Positions 18,440 through 28,116 are shown, counted from the first letter of the stretch. The stretch: DNA of 64,000 nucleotides from Photobacterium proteolyticum (GCF_001939735.1 NZ_MJIL01000044.1:1-64000); one strand, 5' to 3'. Made by a program: numbers and translations. Notes: a model not told the origin generated them from the letters alone.

Positions 18440-18793
18440 CTACTTCTTTTTCTCCATCATTGCTTTTAGATCAGCAAATGGATTAAACGTCGCCGCTTCG
18501 TGATCATCTTCACCCGCTTTGATCACACTGCCAGTCTGCTGATCATGCTCGGTATATTTTTCATGCTCGTGATCATGGCAAAACAGACACAGCAACTCCC
18601 AGTTACTGCCGTCTTCCGGGTTATTGGTATGATCATGATCGACATGGTGTACCGTCAGTTCACGAAGGTTTGAGTAAACAAACTCTCTGGTACAACGACC
18701 GCAAACCCAGGGATAAAGCTTCAGCGCTTTTTCACGGTAACCTTGTTCTTTGCGGGCATAAGCGGCACTAGTGCCGTAATAATCTGATGACAT
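18440..18793 (-). CDS. yajD: YajD-family HNH nuclease, 117 aa
   Basis: The HNH core is visible: CGRCTREF for a zinc knuckle, LTVHHVDHDHTNNPEDGSNWELLC, then CHDHEHEKY. YajD-like proteins are small standalone HNH proteins conserved in gamma-proteobacteria with no settled cellular role. The C-terminus has the conserved NPFADLKAMMEKKK tail. Convergent with the M50 gene across a large hairpin. Confidence 0.8.
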   Translation of the reverse strand: MSSDYYGTSAAYARKEQGYREKALKLYPWVCGRCTREFVYSNLRELTVHHVDHDHTNNPEDGSNWELLCLFCHDHEHEKYTEHDQQTGSVIKAGEDDHEAATFNPFADLKAMMEKKK

Positions 18794-19289
18794 AATTCAG
18801 CCTGATGGTTCGTTAAAGCAATTATCTAAATCTACCGCAAGTGTACCCAAAATACATCGCAATAACCGGACAAAACACACATTGTAATGATTTTCCACTG
18901 GCTCTGGTTACCAATACGCACCGCTTCCGGCGCATAATTACGCAAAACTCCCCCATGAAGCCAGCCTCGGCTCAATCTGATTGAACAAAATTAGCCAAAG
19001 GATCTGCAGAATACTGACAAAGTCGTGAAAAATAGACTAAAAATGAAAGGAAGCAATCAAAGATTTCATGAATATTAATATGGGCGTTGTAGAATAACAT
19101 CTTGATAGACATACAATGACAGAGTTATGTCAAACCCTTGATTGGTTGCAAATTAATCTAAGGCATCAATTCTTGCATAATTTGAAGTAAAAAAAGGTCC
19201 ACCCTAGATGTAATGCAGGATGAGTATGTTAGTATTCAGCCCAAATTGTTCATAGTGAATCGATTTTTCACTGTAAAGAGAAGACGGAT
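18794..19289. other. Intergenic, promoter region of the Hsp70 operon
   Basis: AT-rich with no gene seen. It separates the divergent HNH gene from the DUF2760 operon and ends in GAGAAG as the ribosome site. I could not assign a specific promoter or heat-shock box. Confidence 0.4.
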
Positions 19290-19937
19290 ATGGCTTTTGA
19301 TTTTTCTAAAATGACTGTGGATTTATCGGCAATGCCGACAACAATTGATATGGGACACGCTTGGTTAGGCGGTCTGGTATTAGTGTTACTGGTTTTATAT
19401 ATCGCCAAAAAAGGCAAACCAGTTGAAGTCGAGAAAGTTGTCGAGAAAGAAGTCGAAGTAGAGAAAATCGTTGAGGTTGAAAAACCTGTAGAGAAGATCG
19501 TAGAAGTTGAAAAGATCGTTGAGAAAATTGTTGAAGTTGAGCCGAAGCTAAAAACAGCGACTCCGGATGCAGCCCTTCAGCTACTTTCTTTGCTTCAGCA
19601 AGAAGCCCGTTTTATTGATTTCATGCAGGAAGACCTGAAAGGTTTTGCCGATGCAGAAATCGGCGCTGCCGCTCGTGTTATTCACGAAGGTGGCCAGAAA
19701 GTCCTAAACGAATACTTCAGCTTTGCACCTGTTCGTTCTGAAGACGAAGAGACACGCATTACCCTGCCACAAGGCTTCAATGCCTCAGAAGTGCGCCTAA
19801 CAGGTAATGTTATTGGCGAAGCACCTTTCACCGGAACCCTTATCCATCGCGGCTGGAAAGTGACCGACGTTAAATTGCCTAAGCTGGCAGACGGTCATGA
19901 TGCAAGTATTGTAGCCGCCGCTGAGGTAGAACTGTAA
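19290..19937 (+). CDS. DUF2760 protein with VEK-rich linker, 215 aa
   Basis: One membrane helix (about residues 24-40, HAWLGGLVLVLLVLYI) is followed by a charged linker (43-88) of repeated V-E-K/V-E-V units such as VEKIVEVEKPVEKIVEVE. The conserved DUF2760 domain (about 93-215) follows, including AALQLLSLLQQEARFIDFMQ and the ending ASIVAAAEVEL. The stop codon overlaps the start of the next gene (TAATG), so it is translationally coupled to an Hsp70-like chaperone. Function unknown; the layout suggests a membrane-tethered partner that recruits the chaperones, which is inference. Confidence 0.8.
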   Translation: MAFDFSKMTVDLSAMPTTIDMGHAWLGGLVLVLLVLYIAKKGKPVEVEKVVEKEVEVEKIVEVEKPVEKIVEVEKIVEKIVEVEPKLKTATPDAALQLLSLLQQEARFIDFMQEDLKGFADAEIGAAARVIHEGGQKVLNEYFSFAPVRSEDEETRITLPQGFNASEVRLTGNVIGEAPFTGTLIHRGWKVTDVKLPKLADGHDASIVAAAEVEL

Positions 19938-21772
19938 TGCAAGATACACAAGAACATCGTTTTAGCGTTGGTATCGACTTAGGTACCACTCACTGCGTAC
20001 TGTCTTATGTCGATCTGCAAGATGAAGAAGCAAAAGTCAACGTCATGCCGATCGCCCAACTTACCACACCGGGTAATGTTGAAGAAAAAGATCAGCTGCC
20101 ATCATTTATGTATCAGGCTCACGAGTCTGAACTCGCAGAAGGCGATACCGCCCTGCCATGGAATGCGCAGCCGAAAGCAATTGTCGGTGCAATGGCACGA
20201 ACGCTTGGCAGCAAAACGCCAATCCGCCTTATCGCCAGTGCTAAGAGCTGGCTATGCCACGGTGGTATAAACCGTCGTGATGCTTTCCTGCCGCTAAACA
20301 GCCCTGAAGAAGTTGCAAAGGCATCCCCTATCGATGCCACTCGTAACTATCTTGAACATCTGGCAGAAGCCTGGAACAACCAGCACCCTGACACGCCACT
20401 GTTTGATCAGGATGTCACCATCACGGTACCGGCCTCTTTCGACCCTGCAGCACGCGAACTGACAGCAGAAGCGGCACGTAGCGTCGGCTTCAAGCACATG
20501 ACCCTGCTAGAGGAGCCACAGGCAGCCGTATACAGCTGGCTGAAGAACAACGATGACACCTGGCGCGACCAAGTGTCTGTCGGTGATGTGATTCTGGTGG
20601 TTGATATCGGTGGTGGTACCACAGACCTTTCACTTGTTGCGGTAACCGAAGAAGAAGGTAACCTGACATTGAACCGAGTCGCGGTTGGTGACCACATCCT
20701 ACTGGGTGGTGACAACATGGATTTGGCGCTGGCTTATCGCTTGAAGATGAAGCTGGCTCAGGAAGGCAAACAGCTTCAGCCATGGCAGATCCAGGCGATT
20801 ACTCATGCTTGCCGTGATGCCAAAGAAGCCCTGCTAAGCGATACAGAATTGCAAGCGGTGCCTATTGTTGTCCCAAGCCGCGGCTCCAAGCTTCTGGGCG
20901 GCACGCTGCAAACCGAACTGACACAAGAAGAAGTCCAGCAGACACTGGTAGAGGGCTTCTTCCCTCAGAACAGCATTGAAGAGCACCCTGTTGAAATGCA
21001 GCGCGGCGCCCTAACTCAGATGGGCCTGCCATACGCACAAGATGCAGCCGTATCGCGTCATGTTGCCGGCTTCCTGAGTCGCCAGTCTTCAGCAGTTGAC
21101 GAACTGTTTGAGAAATACGATCAGCTACACGAAGACTTTATTCGCCCAACGGCTATTCTGTTTAACGGCGGTGTACTGAAGTCTGAACTGCTATCTCAGC
21201 GTCTGCTGTCTATCATTAACAGCTGGCTAGCGGCGGGTGGCAGCAACGAAGCTAAACTGCTTGAAGGTTTGGATCTCGATCTGGCTGTTGCAAGCGGTGC
21301 CTCTTACTACGGTTCAGTACGAAAAGGTAAAGGCGTTCGAATCCGTGGTGGTATTGCAAGCAGCTACTATGTGGGTATCGAAAGTTCTATGCCGGCAATC
21401 CCAGGTATGGAGCCGCCTCTTGAAGCACTGTGTGTCGCACCATTCGGTATGGAAGAAGGTACACACGCTGACGTTCCTAGCCGCGAATTTGGCCTGGTCA
21501 TTGGTCAGCCGGTACAATTCAAGTTCTTTGGTTCCACAGTGCGCCGTGAAGACCCAGCCGGTACCCATCTTGACTGGTGGCAACCGGAAGAACTGGAAGA
21601 ACTGCCTGCCATTCAGGTAACACTACCTGTTTCAGACGGTCGTACTGCAGGTGAGGTTGTGCCTGTACGTCTTGCGTCCCGTGTTACCGAACTTGGCACA
21701 CTATGCCTTGAAGCCATCCCTACCGATGGCGGCCAGAAATGGCAGGTCGAATTCGACGTTCGCGAAAAGTAA
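19937..21772 (+). CDS. Hsp70-like protein, 611 aa
   Basis: The actin-type ATPase motifs are clear: GIDLGTTHCVLSYV near the start, then VDIGGGTTDLSLV and LFNGGVLKSELL. It is about the length of DnaK, but the C-terminal part is a shortened, divergent beta domain without the normal helical lid. It is the middle gene of a DUF2760-Hsp70-Hsp70 operon. The start overlaps the DUF2760 stop by one base. Its J-domain partner is not adjacent; a membrane J-domain protein is encoded at 57964-59103, with no evidence that they interact. Client unknown. Confidence 0.85.
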   Translation: MQDTQEHRFSVGIDLGTTHCVLSYVDLQDEEAKVNVMPIAQLTTPGNVEEKDQLPSFMYQAHESELAEGDTALPWNAQPKAIVGAMARTLGSKTPIRLIASAKSWLCHGGINRRDAFLPLNSPEEVAKASPIDATRNYLEHLAEAWNNQHPDTPLFDQDVTITVPASFDPAARELTAEAARSVGFKHMTLLEEPQAAVYSWLKNNDDTWRDQVSVGDVILVVDIGGGTTDLSLVAVTEEEGNLTLNRVAVGDHILLGGDNMDLALAYRLKMKLAQEGKQLQPWQIQAITHACRDAKEALLSDTELQAVPIVVPSRGSKLLGGTLQTELTQEEVQQTLVEGFFPQNSIEEHPVEMQRGALTQMGLPYAQDAAVSRHVAGFLSRQSSAVDELFEKYDQLHEDFIRPTAILFNGGVLKSELLSQRLLSIINSWLAAGGSNEAKLLEGLDLDLAVASGASYYGSVRKGKGVRIRGGIASSYYVGIESSMPAIPGMEPPLEALCVAPFGMEEGTHADVPSREFGLVIGQPVQFKFFGSTVRREDPAGTHLDWWQPEELEELPAIQVTLPVSDGRTAGEVVPVRLASRVTELGTLCLEAIPTDGGQKWQVEFDVREK

Positions 21773-21783
21773 TCCCTACCCTG

Positions 21784-21814
21784 TTACGGCGCATCCTAGA
21801 TGCGCCGTAATTTT
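21784..21814 (+). terminator. Intercistronic terminator-like hairpin
   Basis: Perfect 12-bp arms TTACGGCGCATC and complement around CTA, followed by TTTT, lie between the two Hsp70 genes only 14 bp before the second start. It probably lowers read-through so that the second gene is made at a reduced level, or stabilises the upstream message. Confidence 0.65.
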
Positions 21815-21827
21815 AACGGAGTAACCA

Positions 21828-24662
21828 ATGTCTTCCCCTCGTTATCTAGTCGGTATCGATTTAGGTACAACCCACACTGTTGTCGCTTATACCCCTATCA
21901 CCGACGAACTCGAAACAAGTCCAATCAGCATCTTCGAAATTGACCAGCTTATTGCGCCGGGTGAAGTTGCCCGCAAACCTCTGCTGCCATCATTTCGCTA
22001 TCACCCGGCTGAAGGTGAAATAAGTCCATCAGAGCTGGTATTGCCATGGGATATCCAACCGGTTAAAGGCGATATCAGCAACGCCATTATCGGAGAGTTT
22101 GCCCGCGAACTTGGTGCCAAAGTGGAAGGCCGTCAGGTGGTCAGTGCCAAGAGTTGGCTTTCGCACACCGGTGTCGATCGCAGCGAGGCCATTCTGCCAT
22201 GGTCTTCAAATAGTAGTGTCGAAAAAGTCTCACCAGTCGTGGCCAGTGCCAGCTACCTGAACCATGTTCGACAGGCGTGGGACTATCACCACCAAGATGC
22301 CAAGCTTGCCGATCAGGAAGTTGTAGTAACGGTTCCAGCCTCTTTCGATGAAGGTGCACGCGCTTTAACACTAGAGGCCGCTGCAATGGCTGGTCTACCG
22401 AAAATTTTGCTATTGGAAGAGCCTCAGGCCGTCTGTTATGACTGGTACGCAAAAAACAAAGACACTGCCGAAGCTCAGCTTAAAGATATTCCGCTACTGA
22501 TGGTGTGTGATGTTGGCGGTGGTACCACTGATCTCAGCCTTATCAAGGTCAGCACAGAAAATGAAAAGCTGACCCTTGACCGTATCGGCGTTGGTGACCA
22601 CCTTATGCTTGGCGGTGACAACCTGGATTTAGCTCTTGCCCACAAAGCCGAACAGCGCCTTCACGGTGGTGCTAAGAAGCTCAGCGCAGCCGGCTTATCA
22701 AAACTTATCCAACAAACCCGTAAGGTCAAAGAACAGTTGCTTTCAGGCAATGCACCTGAATCGGCCAAAGTCACCTTGCTGGGTAGCGGCTCTCGCCTGA
22801 TCGGTGGCTCGAAAAGTATCGAGCTAACCCGAGAGGAAGTTCACAGCATAGCACTCGACGGTTTCTTCCCACAAACGGAATACAGTGATCAGCCAAGTCA
22901 TCGCCAGGCCGCTGTGGTCGAGTTCGGCCTGCCTTATGCGGCCGATCCGGCAATCAGCAAACACCTGGCTCAATTTATTGACCTGCATGACTCAGTCTGC
23001 CGTGAAGCTCTTGAAAACAATGGTGCAGATCTCGCGGCAAGCCTGCCAGCAATTCCTTCCGCTGTATTGCTTAATGGTGGAGTGTTCAACAGCCCGTTAT
23101 TGTCTGAGCGTGTACTCTCGACCTTCTCCCACTGGAGAGGTGACAGCGTCACTGAGCTTCAAAACCCTCATCCTGACCTTGCGGTTGCCTATGGAGCTGT
23201 TGCGTACGCCAAAGCACGACACGGCGCGCAACTAAAGATCGGTGGTGGTTCTGCACGATCTTTCTTCCTGACTCTTGAAGACAAGAGAAAAGGTAAACAA
23301 GGGATCTGCATCCTGCCTAAAGGGATCGATGAAGGCACAGAGGTACGCTTAACCGATCGCAAGTTTGCCCTGACGCTTGGGGAACCGGTTCGCTTTAACC
23401 TTGTTTCATCAACCGATGACAGCCACACTGAAGCCGGTGAACTGTTTGCTATCGACTCTGACAGCTTCGTTACCCTCCCCCCATTCATTGCAACGCTGGA
23501 CAGCGATCGAGATCGTGCCGAACTGGCTGCCAACCAAAAGGACCGCGAAGAAGTCACGCTAGCTTGTCAGCTGACCGAAGTGGGTACCCTGCAGATTGAA
23601 TGTGTCAGTGTGAACGATGACAGCAAGCGCTGGAAAGTAGAATTTGCCATTCGTAAAGATTTGGCCAAGCTTAATCGTGGTAGCGATGACGCCACCATGG
23701 CAGAGTCGATTCTGCCCGCTCGCATGGATGATGCCATCAGCGCAATCAAACAAGTTTACGGTGGCAGCACCAAAAATGCTGATAACAAAGCCATCAAAAC
23801 CCTTCGTAGCAATCTTGAAAAAATGCTGGGTAAACGCGATAGCTGGGAAACACCCTGTCTACGCGAGCTGGCTAATGCCCTGCTAGAGAGTAAGAAACGC
23901 CGTCGCCGCTCTGATATTCATGAGCGAAACTGGCTCAAGTTGGCAGGTTTTGCCATGCGACCAGGCTTTGGCTACCCATCCGATGACTGGCGAATGGAAC
24001 AAGTTTGGGCTCTCTACCAGCACGGGATCCAATTTGACAGCAAAACACAGACATGGAGCGACTGGTGGACATTCTGGCGTCGTATCGCCGGTGGCCTTAG
24101 CCAAGAGCAGCAACTGGTGATTTTCAAAGATATTGCCAAATACATTAATCCTGGCGCGACACGCAACAGCAAGCTGAACAAAGAGCTTCAAGAGCGTAGC
24201 TATGAAGATATGGTCCGCCTTGCAGCCACGCTTGAGCATTTACCTTTTGAGAAGAAGCTGCAGCTTATCGAGTGGATATTTGGACGCCTGCAAAAGACCC
24301 AGTACTCTCAGGCGCACTGGTGGGCCATCGGGCGTATTGCAAGCCGCAGTCCGTTTTATGGCAGTGCGCACAACCTGCTGACACCGCAGCATGTCGCCTA
24401 CTGTTTGCCCGAGCTTATGGATTACGACTGGCGCAAAGATCCAAACATCGCTTTTGCCGCTGTTATGATGTGCAGAATGACAGGTGACCGCGCTCTGGAT
24501 ATTGACGATCAGAACCGTGCCGATGTCATAGCCAAACTAAAGGCAAGCAAGGCTCCGGATAGCTGGATTCAAATGGTCTCAGAAGTGAAGGTACTTACAG
24601 AAGCTGAAACCAAGCGAGTATTCGGAGATGCATTACCGACAGGGCTTCGTCTAATCGATTAA
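21828..24662 (+). CDS. Hsp70-like protein with DUF3731 C-terminal extension, 944 aa
   Basis: The N-terminal two thirds repeat the Hsp70 ATPase plan: GIDLGTTHTVVAY, CDVGGGTTDLSLIKV, LLNGGVFNSPLL. The similarity to the upstream gene is clear, including KSWLSHTGVDR against KSWLCHGGINR. From about residue 620 it continues into a roughly 320-residue helical domain (MDDAISAIKQVYGG ... WWTFWRRIAGGLSQ) that fits DUF3731. This is long for Hsp70 and lacks a standard substrate-binding lid. The ribosome site is GGAG at 21819. The paralogue pair plus DUF2760 is conserved as a unit in gamma-proteobacteria; its biological role is not known to me. Confidence 0.85.
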   Translation: MSSPRYLVGIDLGTTHTVVAYTPITDELETSPISIFEIDQLIAPGEVARKPLLPSFRYHPAEGEISPSELVLPWDIQPVKGDISNAIIGEFARELGAKVEGRQVVSAKSWLSHTGVDRSEAILPWSSNSSVEKVSPVVASASYLNHVRQAWDYHHQDAKLADQEVVVTVPASFDEGARALTLEAAAMAGLPKILLLEEPQAVCYDWYAKNKDTAEAQLKDIPLLMVCDVGGGTTDLSLIKVSTENEKLTLDRIGVGDHLMLGGDNLDLALAHKAEQRLHGGAKKLSAAGLSKLIQQTRKVKEQLLSGNAPESAKVTLLGSGSRLIGGSKSIELTREEVHSIALDGFFPQTEYSDQPSHRQAAVVEFGLPYAADPAISKHLAQFIDLHDSVCREALENNGADLAASLPAIPSAVLLNGGVFNSPLLSERVLSTFSHWRGDSVTELQNPHPDLAVAYGAVAYAKARHGAQLKIGGGSARSFFLTLEDKRKGKQGICILPKGIDEGTEVRLTDRKFALTLGEPVRFNLVSSTDDSHTEAGELFAIDSDSFVTLPPFIATLDSDRDRAELAANQKDREEVTLACQLTEVGTLQIECVSVNDDSKRWKVEFAIRKDLAKLNRGSDDATMAESILPARMDDAISAIKQVYGGSTKNADNKAIKTLRSNLEKMLGKRDSWETPCLRELANALLESKKRRRRSDIHERNWLKLAGFAMRPGFGYPSDDWRMEQVWALYQHGIQFDSKTQTWSDWWTFWRRIAGGLSQEQQLVIFKDIAKYINPGATRNSKLNKELQERSYEDMVRLAATLEHLPFEKKLQLIEWIFGRLQKTQYSQAHWWAIGRIASRSPFYGSAHNLLTPQHVAYCLPELMDYDWRKDPNIAFAAVMMCRMTGDRALDIDDQNRADVIAKLKASKAPDSWIQMVSEVKVLTEAETKRVFGDALPTGLRLID

Positions 24663-24766
24663 GGTTCTGTTAGGGTTTAGGCTGGTAATCTCATTTTTAT
24701 AAAGTATTTCATATTCTCTGCCACGGTATTCTTGCAGAGAACGCAATATACCTAGTGAGTATTACA

Positions 24767-24970
24767 ATGAACCGTACCCAATATAAGATAATTGCTCAGC
24801 GGATTTTTAAATCGGAAAATCAGCGCATCGCTGTTGAGGCGGTGATCTTTGACGGCTTGTCCAGCTATGAAGCTGAGAAGCGCTTCGATGTTCCAAAGGG
24901 AACACTTTCTCGCAATGTCAGAAAGTATAAAAACGAAGTCGATTACCTTAAGAACATTGTTGCTGCGTAA
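24767..24970 (+). CDS. Small helix-turn-helix protein, 67 aa
   Basis: The sequence has two helices separated by a turn in the middle: ENQRIAVEAVIFDGLSSYEAEKRF then VPKGTLSRNVRKYKNEV. This is a plausible HTH with recognition helix KGTLSRNVRKY, similar in plan to TrfB/KorA- or PapB-like repressors. Start at ATG 24767 is preferred over GTG 24755 because neither has a strong ribosome site and the extra four residues add nothing. It is monocistronic, ended by a strong terminator. Target unknown. Confidence 0.6.
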   Translation: MNRTQYKIIAQRIFKSENQRIAVEAVIFDGLSSYEAEKRFDVPKGTLSRNVRKYKNEVDYLKNIVAA

Positions 24971-24991
24971 TCATTTCTACATATCGTAATC

Positions 24992-25020
24992 AAAAACGGA
25001 GAGCTATGCTCTCCGTTTTT
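24992..25020. terminator. Bidirectional terminator
   Basis: AAAAACGGAGAGC pairs with GCTCTCCGTTTTT over a short loop. It separates the HTH gene from the convergent ABC permease gene and has T-runs in both directions. Confidence 0.85.
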
Positions 25021-25043
25021 ATACCCAAGCTACCTCAAGATGC
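25020..25043. repeat. Dispersed repeat end, copy 1
   Basis: 24-bp sequence TATACCCAAGCTACC + TCAAGATGC, also found at 28036 and, with one mismatch at one end, at both ends of the element at 53343-53608. Here it overlaps the 3' end of the permease gene and supplies its stop codon and last four codons. Confidence 0.8.
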
Positions 25044-25881
25044 TAAAGACACCGTCATCAGTCGATCTCTGCTTGCTACACAGATGAAATAAACCTGCAC
25101 TTACCAGCAACAGAGCTAAGTGGGTCACTATACCTAAACTCAGATAGGCATCGAACGGATTCTCTTCGGTCAGGACAGTCAGAGGCAGTGAGTAAATATC
25201 ACTCATAAAATCACCAATGACACTCGTACCGAATACTAAATAGGACATAACTTTTATCGCTATTACCGCCACGACAACCGCAGCCATCGGGTAAGATATC
25301 AGCTGAGACACAACCAACAACACGCAAGCTATCGGTAATAAAGACAAGCTCATCAATGTTACCCTGCCGATAAAACCAAACCAGTGCCAAAGCATGTCAG
25401 GAACAGTTATCGCAAAAGACACCATCGTATCCATAGGCATCCATAGCTTCGCCAGTAACCAAACCAGTACATCAGAAAAAAGCAGCAGCATAGATGTAAT
25501 GAGTGGAATAATCACAAGCGCAAACAATAATTTTGCGGCTATGGCCAGATGATCAGAAACAGGGACGGCCCGCCAGAACATTAAGCTGCCTTCATTACGC
25601 TCTTTACGTAACGTTTTGGGAACATAAATCAAGAAAAGCAATAAATAAACACAACCGGCAACAACCTCATTGAGTTTGCCGACATAACTGGCAAAACCGA
25701 GCGAGTCAGTCCCTAGCACCCACTCCCCGGCTCCCGAAGATTGAATATAGAAGCTAACGTTGTCGCCGCTCATTAGCAATGCAAAATTCAGGACGGCAAA
25801 CAATGCAATAAAAAGCGGTAACTTTACGACGATACGATATTCTATCACCTCTTTTTCAAGCAGATGTATTAAAGATCTCAC
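25030..25881 (-). CDS. ABC transporter permease, 283 aa
   Basis: Six hydrophobic segments are visible, among them VVKLPLFIALFAVLNFALL, YLLLFLIYVPKTL and THLALLLVSAGLFHL. The large loop GSGEWVLGTDSLGFASY lies after the first helix. This is the ABC-2 type exporter permease plan. It overlaps the ATPase gene upstream by four bases (ATGA), so they form an operon. Its last four residues (SILR) and stop lie in a dispersed repeat, so the natural C-terminus may have been replaced. Substrate is unknown; no peptide or antibiotic gene is adjacent. Confidence 0.75.
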   Translation of the reverse strand: MRSLIHLLEKEVIEYRIVVKLPLFIALFAVLNFALLMSGDNVSFYIQSSGAGEWVLGTDSLGFASYVGKLNEVVAGCVYLLLFLIYVPKTLRKERNEGSLMFWRAVPVSDHLAIAAKLLFALVIIPLITSMLLLFSDVLVWLLAKLWMPMDTMVSFAITVPDMLWHWFGFIGRVTLMSLSLLPIACVLLVVSQLISYPMAAVVVAVIAIKVMSYLVFGTSVIGDFMSDIYSLPLTVLTEENPFDAYLSLGIVTHLALLLVSAGLFHLCSKQRSTDDGVFSILR

Positions 25882-26735
25882 AGCCTGGCCTCCTGCTGAG
25901 TAGCAATAAATATATCAGCAAGACTCGCAGATGACACTTCACCCAGAGATTCAAGCTGTGAACGTTCGGCAGCTTCGAATATCAATTCATGCTTGTTGCT
26001 TCCTGGCCTGTGATAAAGCGGAGCCAATGATAAGGCTGCATCCAATGTTTCAGGGGTAACAGTCAGCTTTGCAAAACGAGACTCAAGCTCATCGACCTTT
26101 GCCTGAAGAACCGTTTTCCCTTTCCGCAGTATCAAAACATCAGTAAGCAAATGTTCTATTTCCGCTACTTCGTGGCTCGCAATAATCAATGCCCGTTCAC
26201 CATCTCTGAACCACGACATTAAACTGCGATAGAATACTTCTCTGTACATCAAGTCCAAGCCGAGCGTTGGCTCATCAAGAATTAGAACTCTGACATTTGT
26301 AGCCATCACGATTGCCAGATGCAACTGGACTTTCATTCCCTTGGATAAGCTTGCGATTTTAGCCGAAAAGTGAATATCGGTGTCGTTCAAATACTGTTCA
26401 GCAATGTGTCGCTCAAATGAAGGGTGAACACCCGCCATATATTTCAGGATCTGTTTTACCGTCATCCAATCTGGCAATACCGCCACGTCAGAAATATAGG
26501 CCAGATCATTAACTACTTTTACCCGATCCTTTTGCGGATGGAGACCAAATACGGATAACTTTCCGTCAAATGCCTGTGTTCCTAGCAACGATTTGATTAA
26601 CGTCGATTTTCCAGCTCCATTATGCCCCAATAAACCAAATATCTGGCCAGTATGGAGCTCAAAGCTAACATCATATAGCGCCTGATGCTGCTGATATGAT
26701 TTATATAGCCGTTCAGCTTTGATCAATATTCCCAC
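25878..26735 (-). CDS. ABC transporter ATP-binding protein, 285 aa
   Basis: Walker A is GLLGHNGAGKSTL (about residues 34-46) and Walker B is VLILDEPTLGLD, with switch histidine in IIASHE. The signature motif is SLSKGMKVQL, an unusual variant of LSGGQ. The C-terminal part (EAAERSQLESLG) is typical of ABC-2 exporters. It is the first gene of a two-gene operon with the permease; the product exports an unknown substrate. The gene runs from ATG 26735. Confidence 0.85.
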   Translation of the reverse strand: MGILIKAERLYKSYQQHQALYDVSFELHTGQIFGLLGHNGAGKSTLIKSLLGTQAFDGKLSVFGLHPQKDRVKVVNDLAYISDVAVLPDWMTVKQILKYMAGVHPSFERHIAEQYLNDTDIHFSAKIASLSKGMKVQLHLAIVMATNVRVLILDEPTLGLDLMYREVFYRSLMSWFRDGERALIIASHEVAEIEHLLTDVLILRKGKTVLQAKVDELESRFAKLTVTPETLDAALSLAPLYHRPGSNKHELIFEAAERSQLESLGEVSSASLADIFIATQQEARL

Positions 26736-27258
26736 GGGATCTACCTATTGCAGATTGATTGTATTCAGTTTGAAAATGATACCAAACGATCAGGAGAAAG
26801 AATAAGCACCAACTGAATATACCCAAGCTAGCGCATCACTCGGTAACGAGCAAAAGAAATGGAATACGGGCAAGGAATAGCCAAGGCGAACCGACTTGGC
26901 ATATTCAAAGCAAAGCACATAAATTCGACACTGAATAATTGCTTAACAATGCTTTCTCATTCGAGCTGAAAATTCAGAAAACAATACTAAAGGCTTATTG
27001 ATCACCTCTGTTTAAGGCAATGGTATTCATGCTAGATATCGCATTATTCAAACGAAAGAAAGTTTATGCTCCCCAACTAGGTAGAGATTTTTAATGCCAT
27101 GGCATCACTATGTTAATAAGCAATTATATTTTTAAGGCAAAAAAATCCTATCACTCAGTAGCACATATGATGCACTGCCTGAATGTCATACCTATCCATC
27201 ACTCGAATATCGAGCGGTTATGTGTTTTGTTTGATAATGATATAATACTATTTATGCA
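26736..27258. other. Intergenic with a partial repeat
   Basis: AT-rich, no gene seen. TATACCCAAGCTA at 26818-26830 matches the first 13 bases of the dispersed repeat before the sequence diverges. The remainder is probably the promoter region of the ABC operon and the 3' flank of the H-NS-like gene. Confidence 0.4.
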
Positions 27259-27561
27259 TTACTCTTCTTTTTCGACTAAGTCTTCTGGATGAACGCCATC
27301 TTTTTCCATCAATGCCAGAATCTCAGTCATACGAACTTGGCGCGCTTCGTCTTTAAATTCATGCAATACTGCAATTAAATCATTAATTTTTTGAAGTGGA
27401 ATACGTTTAATTACGGCTTTCTGGCGTCCTGGCACTTCATCAGCAAAATCAATTAACATCTGACGATAATCAACACGCTCTTCTTTAATCGTTCCCGTTG
27501 TTGAATCAACATTCTTTAACATTGCGGTCAGTGCTTTTTCAGCAGCTGCAAAACTATCCAT
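27259..27561 (-). CDS. Small H-NS-like (truncated) protein, 100 aa
   Basis: AGAGG lies eight bases before ATG 27561. The C-terminal half, RQVRMTEILALMEKDGVHPEDLVEKEE, is similar in pattern to the H-NS oligomerisation/linker region (YREMLIADGIDPNEL). The AT-hook-like DNA-binding domain of H-NS (TWTGQGR) is absent. It may act as a dominant-negative H-NS partner of the H-NST or Hha type; this is inference and the family call is weak. Neighbours give no hint. Confidence 0.4.
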   Translation of the reverse strand: MDSFAAAEKALTAMLKNVDSTTGTIKEERVDYRQMLIDFADEVPGRQKAVIKRIPLQKINDLIAVLHEFKDEARQVRMTEILALMEKDGVHPEDLVEKEE

Positions 27562-28035
27562 GAAACATACCTCTTAAATCATATACCAGCATGTTATTAC
27601 TCAGGCTTCTGTATGGAAAACCAATACAAGATTTATTTTGCCTATATGCAATAGCCGGGCAATTGAAACTTTCAGCTCAAAAAAGAAAACAACCTCAAAG
27701 GAATCGTAGAGGTCGATAACTGTCTGTCAATTAACATCAGTAACGATTGCGATATCTATTCACACTCTAATTATAATGGAAATTGACGGCACATGTGGCC
27801 CGCAAGACAGTTTAACAGGCAAATAATACCTCTAGAAAGCAATCTTGTGAACTCAATTTTAAACAAAAACATCATTTCCGCGAGCGAAATGCCCTATCGC
27901 AAAGTTGTTACTCAGTGTGACATTGATATTTTGGTTCAATAGCAGCCATTTAGCAACAGTCACTATTAATAAAAGTAACAATTTCCTTTCGTCAACAGTG
28001 AGTCAAATGGTCGATAACGCAATATAATTGCGAGA

Positions 28036-28116
28036 TATACCCAAGCTACCTCAAGATGCAGGATTCAAAGTGAGACCAGCGAGCTCAGTTCAAGAAAAAT
28101 GACGGTAGGAATGGCT
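28036..28116. repeat. Dispersed repeat, solo end
   Basis: About 81 bp matching, nearly base for base, the right end of the 53343-53608 element in reverse orientation. It includes AGGATTCAAAGTGAGACCAG and CGGTAGGAATGGCT. The rest of the element is missing, so it looks like a truncated copy. Confidence 0.8.

Noticed and set aside
19430-19545. Tandem DNA repeat
   Set aside because: The GTTGAAGTAGAGAAA-like pattern is the coding sequence of the VEK linker of the DUF2760 protein, not a separate element.
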